Shown in pieces: positions 60,056 to 64,000 of a stretch of 64,000 nucleotides of DNA. Below the pieces are notes generated by a model, which worked only from the letters and a program-made list of their open reading frames with translations, was not told the DNA's origin and made no database searches. Each line of letters begins with the position of its first letter. Position 1 is the first letter of the stretch. Origin of the DNA: Anaerovibrio slackiae (GTDB lineage Bacteria > Bacillota > Negativicutes > Selenomonadales > Selenomonadaceae); the NCBI RefSeq assembly GCF_009695585.1, contig NZ_VUNR01000014.1:1-64000 (forward strand). The letters run 5' to 3'. Position numbers and translations under genes: made by a program.

Positions 60056-61513
60056 ATGCAGCTTAATACACAGGATTTATCTGAATTTCAAAATGAGACT
60101 ATTACAGCGGCTTGCCGCAAATATACGAATTTGACGGCTATGCAGTCAGAGGTGCTGAAAAGGCTGAATTCCTGCCTGCCTTTTATTGCGGATTTGGCTC
60201 ATGCCTATCTGTATCTCTATGTCAGGACGAAGGATGACTCCAAGCTTTTGGTTCTGAAGCACTATCGGCCTCATACTTTCTTTACGGATATTGAGCTGAC
60301 CGGGGAAGGGGCGCTGGTGTCTGCCGTGGAGGAACCCCTGATTACGGCTGCCTTTGAGAAGGGAAAGTTCATTCAGGGTCAGAGGGAATGGCGCTTTGGC
60401 ATCAATCTTGAAATGTATGTGCAGCCCATCAAATCCGGCAACGAGGTTATCGGTGTGGTGAGCATGGAGACAGGCCATAGCTATGCTTCCTCCAGCAACT
60501 ACCATCAGTTGATGGATACGGCTGTGTTTTTGCTGGAGCATGGCAAGAAGGGGCTGGACAGGGAGCAGTTCCGTACCATGTCGCCGGGAACCGGCATCAT
60601 TATTGCCGACCACAGCAACCGCATCGTGTTTGCCAATCTGTCGGCAACCCGCATCTACCGTTCCCTGGGGATTACCAGCCTGATTGGCTGCCGCATGTCA
60701 GACAGGGAGCTGAGTGCCATGCTGCACAAGGAGACCATAGACAGCAGCCGCCCTTATGAACGTGAAATCCAGATCAGGGATATTGTGCTGGTGCAGCGAG
60801 ATATCAAGCTGGAAGAAGCAGGAGTCCTGCAGCGGCGGATTATGCTCTTGTCCGATGTGTCGGAGCTGCGGAAAAAGGAACGGGAAATCAAGATAAAGTC
60901 GGCAGTTATCCAGGAAATTCACCACAGGGTGAAGAATAATTTGCAGACCATTGCCAGCCTCCTGAGGCTGCAGGCGCGCCGTTCCAAGATGCCGGAGGTC
61001 AAGTCGGCATTGCAGGAGAGCACCAACCGCATCCTGAGCATGTCTGTGGTGCACGAGTTTTTGTCCCAGCAGGATGCGGAGGAAATCAAGGTCATCGAGG
61101 TGACGCGGAATATCCTGAATACGGTGGCGCCCAATATGGTTTCCAGCGATTTTCAGCTAGAACAGGCTTTTGACGGGCCGGAGGTTGTGCTGCCCTCCCG
61201 CACGGCCAGCAATCTTGCCGTGATTATTAACGAGCTTATCCTCAATTCCATTGAGCATGGCTTTGAGGGGCGTGACCGGGGGCTTATAGGGCTGCATACG
61301 GAGGAAACGGCGGATGGGTATGTGCTGGAGCTGTATGATGATGGCTGCGGCCTGCCTGCTGATTTTGACCTGTCAAAGACGCGGTCCTTGGGTTTGCAGA
61401 TTATCAGGACACTGGTGGCTGATGATATGGGTGGCGAGATAGAGCTGTTCAGCCGTCAGGGAACCCATGCGAAAATTACGATACCACGAAATCCAGAGGG
61501 AGGAGAATATTGA
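60056..61513 (+). CDS. Sensor histidine kinase (HisKA_2, EutW/PdtaS-like)
   Basis: 485 residues, no membrane helices, so cytosolic. A GAF-like N-terminal domain (about 25-165; LPFIADLAHAYLYLYV, EEPLITAAFEKGKF, IGVVSMETG) precedes a PAS-like region (GIIIADHSNRIVFANLSATRIYRSLG) and the HisKA_2 box EIHHRVKNNLQTIASLLRLQARR with the phosphorylated His. HATPase boxes: INELILNSIEHGF, DDGCGLP, SLGLQIIRTL. AGGAGG precedes the start. Coupled to the ANTAR regulator one base later. The signal is unknown; ethanolamine genes are not in the window. Confidence 0.9.
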   Translation: MQLNTQDLSEFQNETITAACRKYTNLTAMQSEVLKRLNSCLPFIADLAHAYLYLYVRTKDDSKLLVLKHYRPHTFFTDIELTGEGALVSAVEEPLITAAFEKGKFIQGQREWRFGINLEMYVQPIKSGNEVIGVVSMETGHSYASSSNYHQLMDTAVFLLEHGKKGLDREQFRTMSPGTGIIIADHSNRIVFANLSATRIYRSLGITSLIGCRMSDRELSAMLHKETIDSSRPYEREIQIRDIVLVQRDIKLEEAGVLQRRIMLLSDVSELRKKEREIKIKSAVIQEIHHRVKNNLQTIASLLRLQARRSKMPEVKSALQESTNRILSMSVVHEFLSQQDAEEIKVIEVTRNILNTVAPNMVSSDFQLEQAFDGPEVVLPSRTASNLAVIINELILNSIEHGFEGRDRGLIGLHTEETADGYVLELYDDGCGLPADFDLSKTRSLGLQIIRTLVADDMGGEIELFSRQGTHAKITIPRNPEGGEY

Positions 61514-62089
61514 ATGAAAGCCTTGAAAATTGTGATTGCCGATAATGAATCTGTTATCCGCATGGATGTCCGTGAGATGCTGGAGGAAGCAGGTCATGAG
61601 GTAGTGGGCGAGGCTGTAAATGGAATAAAGGCAGTGGAGCTGGCCAGGAAGCTGAAGCCGGATCTTTGCATACTGGATATAAAGATGCCGGAGATGGATG
61701 GGATTACTGCTGCCAAGCTGATTACGGAGGAGAAGATTGCCCCGGTGCTTCTTTTGACGGCTTTCAGCCAGAGCGATATGGTAAAGCGTGCCACGGATGC
61801 AGGGGTGCTGGCTTATCTGGTGAAGCCGGTGCAGGAGAGCAATCTTTTTCCTGCTATGGAGGTGGCGATTTCCCGCTATCAGGAAATGCAACAGCTGGAA
61901 GATGAGCTGTTCAAGGTGAAGGATACCCTGGCCATGCGCAAGACGCTGGACCGGGCCAAGGGGATTCTCATGGATGCTCATGGGCTCACGGAGTCGGAGG
62001 CCTTCCGCCGCATCCAGCAATATAGCATGGCAAAGAGAAAGACCATTAAGGAAGTGGCAGAGGCAATTATCCGGGCAGCAACAAAATAA
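61514..62089 (+). CDS. Response regulator with ANTAR RNA-binding output domain (EutV/PdtaR-like)
   Basis: 191 residues. Receiver domain: IVIADNESVIRMDVREML, phospho-acceptor Asp in LCILDIKMPEMDG, switch Thr/Ser LLLTAFS, and LVKPVQES. C-terminal ANTAR helices: LAMRKTLDRAKGILMDAHGLTESEAFRRIQQYSMAKRKTIKEVAEAII. ANTAR proteins bind twin hexaloop hairpins in nascent RNA and prevent termination. Targets are not evident here. Ends seven bases before repeat copy C. Confidence 0.93.
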   Translation: MKALKIVIADNESVIRMDVREMLEEAGHEVVGEAVNGIKAVELARKLKPDLCILDIKMPEMDGITAAKLITEEKIAPVLLLTAFSQSDMVKRATDAGVLAYLVKPVQESNLFPAMEVAISRYQEMQQLEDELFKVKDTLAMRKTLDRAKGILMDAHGLTESEAFRRIQQYSMAKRKTIKEVAEAIIRAATK

Positions 62090-62096
62090 ATTGGAA

Positions 62097-62986
62097 ATTT
62101 CAGTTTATCGTCGTGAAGGTACGAGACTTTTGGAACATTAACGGATGAGTTTTGTTGGTTTGTGCACTCTGTTCAGATTAAAAATGGGCTGAGCGGGACA
62201 GCTACCCATAGAAAACACGCTCGCGCTCCTAGTTGTGCCTCGCGTTACTAACATTCATCTATCGCCTGCGGCTCTGATGAATGAAGTAACGAGGCACAAC
62301 AAAGGTTTTCTATGGGTACTGTCCTCACTCATCCCTTTCTTTGTCTGAACAGATATAAACAAAATGACAGAACCACATACATTATTTGTTACCATAGTGC
62401 TCCATACAGCTTTACGAATAAGCCTGAAATAGGGGGGCTGGGAGCTGACGAGACCTGCTACTGCCAACAACTATGCAAGGCAACCTGCTCTTATAAACAG
62501 GCTTGTTTACATGTCACTATATTCTTATGCTAAGGTTAGCAGTTTATCCCATGCAACTTATACAGTTGGGCTGAAGAATTGTTTACTTGCACTATACGTT
62601 ATGCAACGGTTGGCAATTGCAAGTTTCGTCAGTCTCCCGGCTCCCCTTTTTCAGGCTTGCTCGTAAAGTCAGAATTAGTTGCTACAGTTGCATGCTAATT
62701 GAATGCAGTTGGATTATTATGCGCATATCTGTTCAGACAAAAAGAGGGACAGGTGCGGCATGTACCCAAAGAAAACCTTGAGTGCAGCCTCGCTTCTTAG
62801 CGAGTGCGAGCGTAAGCGACGCAGGAGCTTAGAAGCGCGAGGCTGTGCTAAGAGCGAGAGCGAGTTTTCTATGGGTACTGCCGCTACCTGTCCCTTTTAA
62901 ATGTCTGAACAGAGTCCACGAACTACCAAACTATTTCTATCAGTATATGCACGAAGTAACGAATAACCACTACGACAAACTGAAAT
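62097..62986. repeat. Palindromic non-coding repeat element, copy C (about 0.89 kb)
   Basis: Ends ATTTCAGTTTATCGTCGTG (62097-62115) and CACTACGACAAACTGAAAT (62968-62986) are inverted repeats, 16 of 19 matching, and the symmetry extends to GGAA/TTCC outside. Two arms bounded by CTGTTCAGA and TCTGAACAG (62168-62352 and 62731-62912) flank a central dyad: CTTTACGAATAAGCCTGAAATAGGGG (62411 on) pairs with the inverse of CTCCCCTTTTTCAGGCTTGCTCGTAAAG (62641-62668). Arm tips carry CTCGCGCTC/GCGAGAGCG-type repeats. Opposite orientation to copy A, same as copy B. Confidence 0.88.
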
Positions 62987-62996
62987 TTTCCAAATG

Positions 62997-63025
62997 TGGA
63001 CAATAGAACGTAATGCTACTATAAT
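62997..63025 (+). promoter_or_regulatory. Promoter downstream of repeat copy C
   Basis: TGGACA (62997-63002), a 17-nt spacer and TATAAT (63020-63025), starting 11 nt after the element. Confidence 0.65.
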
Positions 63026-63144
63026 GGTAGGTAGCAAGGGAGGGTGACATGGGGATTTCATCTGGCAGGAGAGACGTTATAAGGCTTGTATATTTTTGCC
63101 CTGAAGTTGGGGCTGCAAGGAAGAAAATAGAGGGGGAATATAGT

Positions 63145-64000
63145 ATGGCACTTAAAAAAATCGGGTTTATCGGCACCGGGGTTATGGGCAGCAGCATGGC
63201 AAGGCATCTGCACGAGGCAGGCTTTGAAGTTTCTGTCTACACCAGGACAAAGGAGAAGGCACGGGAGCTTCTGGATATGGGCATGAAGTGGCAGGACACA
63301 CCGGCAGCTTTGGCGGCAGGGGTGGATGTGGTCATTTCCATGGTAGGGTATCCCCGGGATGTGGAAAGCGTTTATCTGGGTGAAAAGGGTGTATTGTCTG
63401 CCAAACAGGGCGGCTACATCGTGGACATGACCACATCCAGCCCGAAGCTGGCACAGAAGCTGTACGAGGCTGCCAAGGAAAAGGGGGTAGCCTCCCTGGA
63501 TGCACCTGTGTCAGGCGGCGATTTGGGAGCCAGGAATGCTACCCTTGCCATTATGGTGGGAGGTGACGAGGCAGCTTTTAAGGAGCTTCTGCCGGTATTT
63601 CAGGCCATGGGCAAAACTATCAACTACTTTGGCGGTGCAGGCTCCGGCCAGTACACTAAGATGGCAAATCAGATTGCCATTGCCGCCGGGATGCTGGGAG
63701 TGGCTGAGTCCCTTGCCTACGCTCAGAAAATGGGGCTGGATGCCCAAAAGGTGCTGGAGACCATCGAGACAGGCGCAGCCGGTTCCTGGTCTCTTTCCAA
63801 TCTGGGCAGGCGCATGCTGAAGGGCGATGACAAGCCTGGCTTCTATATCAAGCATTTCCTGAAGGATATGCGCATCGCCATTGAGTCTGCCCAGGAAGCA
63901 GGCATGGAACTGCCGGGGCTGAAAAAAGCCAAGGAGCTTTATGATCAGCTGGCAGAGCGGGGCATGGAGGATAAGGGAACCCAGGCGATTATTCAGTGGT
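63145..64000 (+). CDS. 3-hydroxyisobutyrate dehydrogenase / tartronate semialdehyde reductase family oxidoreductase (3' end outside window)
   Basis: NAD(P)-dependent beta-hydroxyacid dehydrogenase. 285 residues are visible without a stop. Rossmann motif KKIGFIGTGVMGSSMARHL at the start, substrate motif DAPVSGGDLGARNATLAIMVGG, and the catalytic Lys in GQYTKMANQIAIA. Family members reduce tartronate semialdehyde or oxidise 3-hydroxyisobutyrate. ATG 63145 (with GAGGGGG upstream) matches family length; an in-frame ATG at 63049 with an even better ribosome site (AAGGGAGGG) and no stop between would add 32 residues, and both lie on the transcript from the promoter at 63.0 kb. Confidence 0.88.
   Translation, partial: MALKKIGFIGTGVMGSSMARHLHEAGFEVSVYTRTKEKARELLDMGMKWQDTPAALAAGVDVVISMVGYPRDVESVYLGEKGVLSAKQGGYIVDMTTSSPKLAQKLYEAAKEKGVASLDAPVSGGDLGARNATLAIMVGGDEAAFKELLPVFQAMGKTINYFGGAGSGQYTKMANQIAIAAGMLGVAESLAYAQKMGLDAQKVLETIETGAAGSWSLSNLGRRMLKGDDKPGFYIKHFLKDMRIAIESAQEAGMELPGLKKAKELYDQLAERGMEDKGTQAIIQW

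Overview
The window looks like a chromosomal segment of an anaerobic, fairly GC-rich member of the Firmicutes, most likely a Negativicutes (Selenomonas/Mitsuokella/Anaerovibrio-like) bacterium. The Firmicutes call rests on gene order (mfd - mazG - hup, then divIC-like - S1 protein - tilS - hpt - ftsH, then birA - coaX - dusB). Anaerobic life is suggested by superoxide reductase and reverse rubrerythrin. The class-level guess is inference from codon use and gene content, not from a marker gene search.

Layout: (1) 1-0.2 kb, the right end of an IS200/IS605-type element (TnpB C-terminus plus omega-RNA/right-end hairpin). (2) 0.28-6.7 kb, dgt, mfd, a YabN-type methylase-MazG protein and HU. (3) 7-10.7 kb, glycerol/dihydroxyacetone use: glpK, dhaK, dhaL, dhaM; dhaL has no canonical start codon. 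(4) 10.8-13.8 kb, an EamA transporter, a divergent FtsZ paralogue and tcdA. (5) 13.9-17.6 kb, a pucR-codB-codA pyrimidine salvage set, each gene preceded by a hairpin plus T-run in its leader. (6) 17.6-18.6 kb, repeat element copy A. (7) 18.7-34 kb, mostly housekeeping genes: SDR, lipid glycosyltransferase, a triple zinc-ribbon protein, divIC-like, S1, tilS, hpt, ftsH, asparaginase, birA, coaX, dusB, M18 peptidase, CDF transporter, superoxide reductase. (8) 34.3-40.9 kb, LysR regulator, MFS, an orphan-looking cobalamin riboswitch, GntP and glutamate-type symporters. (9) 40.9-51 kb, accessory DNA: repeat copy B, a DUF4869 + P-loop/Toprim-like ATPase pair, an ABC-2 exporter, an AT-rich GmrSD-like DUF262/DUF1524 gene, a Zn/Mn ABC transporter, tRNA-Arg(CCG), and an AT-rich island with a dCTP deaminase-like protein lacking the expected catalytic Glu, a membrane protein and a DUF1653 protein. 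(10) 51-56.2 kb, a Crp/Fnr regulator followed by the nucleoside-catabolic operon udp-nupC-deoB-deoC-cdd. (11) 56.3-62.1 kb, reverse rubrerythrin (minus strand), the t6A operon tsaE-tsaB-rimI-tsaD and an EutW/EutV-like kinase plus ANTAR regulator. (12) 62.1-63 kb, repeat copy C, then a 3-hydroxyisobutyrate-dehydrogenase-family gene cut by the window end.

The most unusual structure is the three-copy, roughly 0.84-1.05 kb non-coding element (copies A, B, C). Each copy has about 19-bp terminal inverted repeats and is built almost wholly from very long imperfect hairpins. Two arms bounded by CTGTTCAGA/TCTGAACAG flank a third, central palindrome; arm tips are exchanged between copies and one copy carries a further nested palindromic insertion. 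All three sit directly at the 3' ends of genes, and in two of them the element's terminal repeat supplies or overlaps the host gene's stop codon. I know of no named family it matches.
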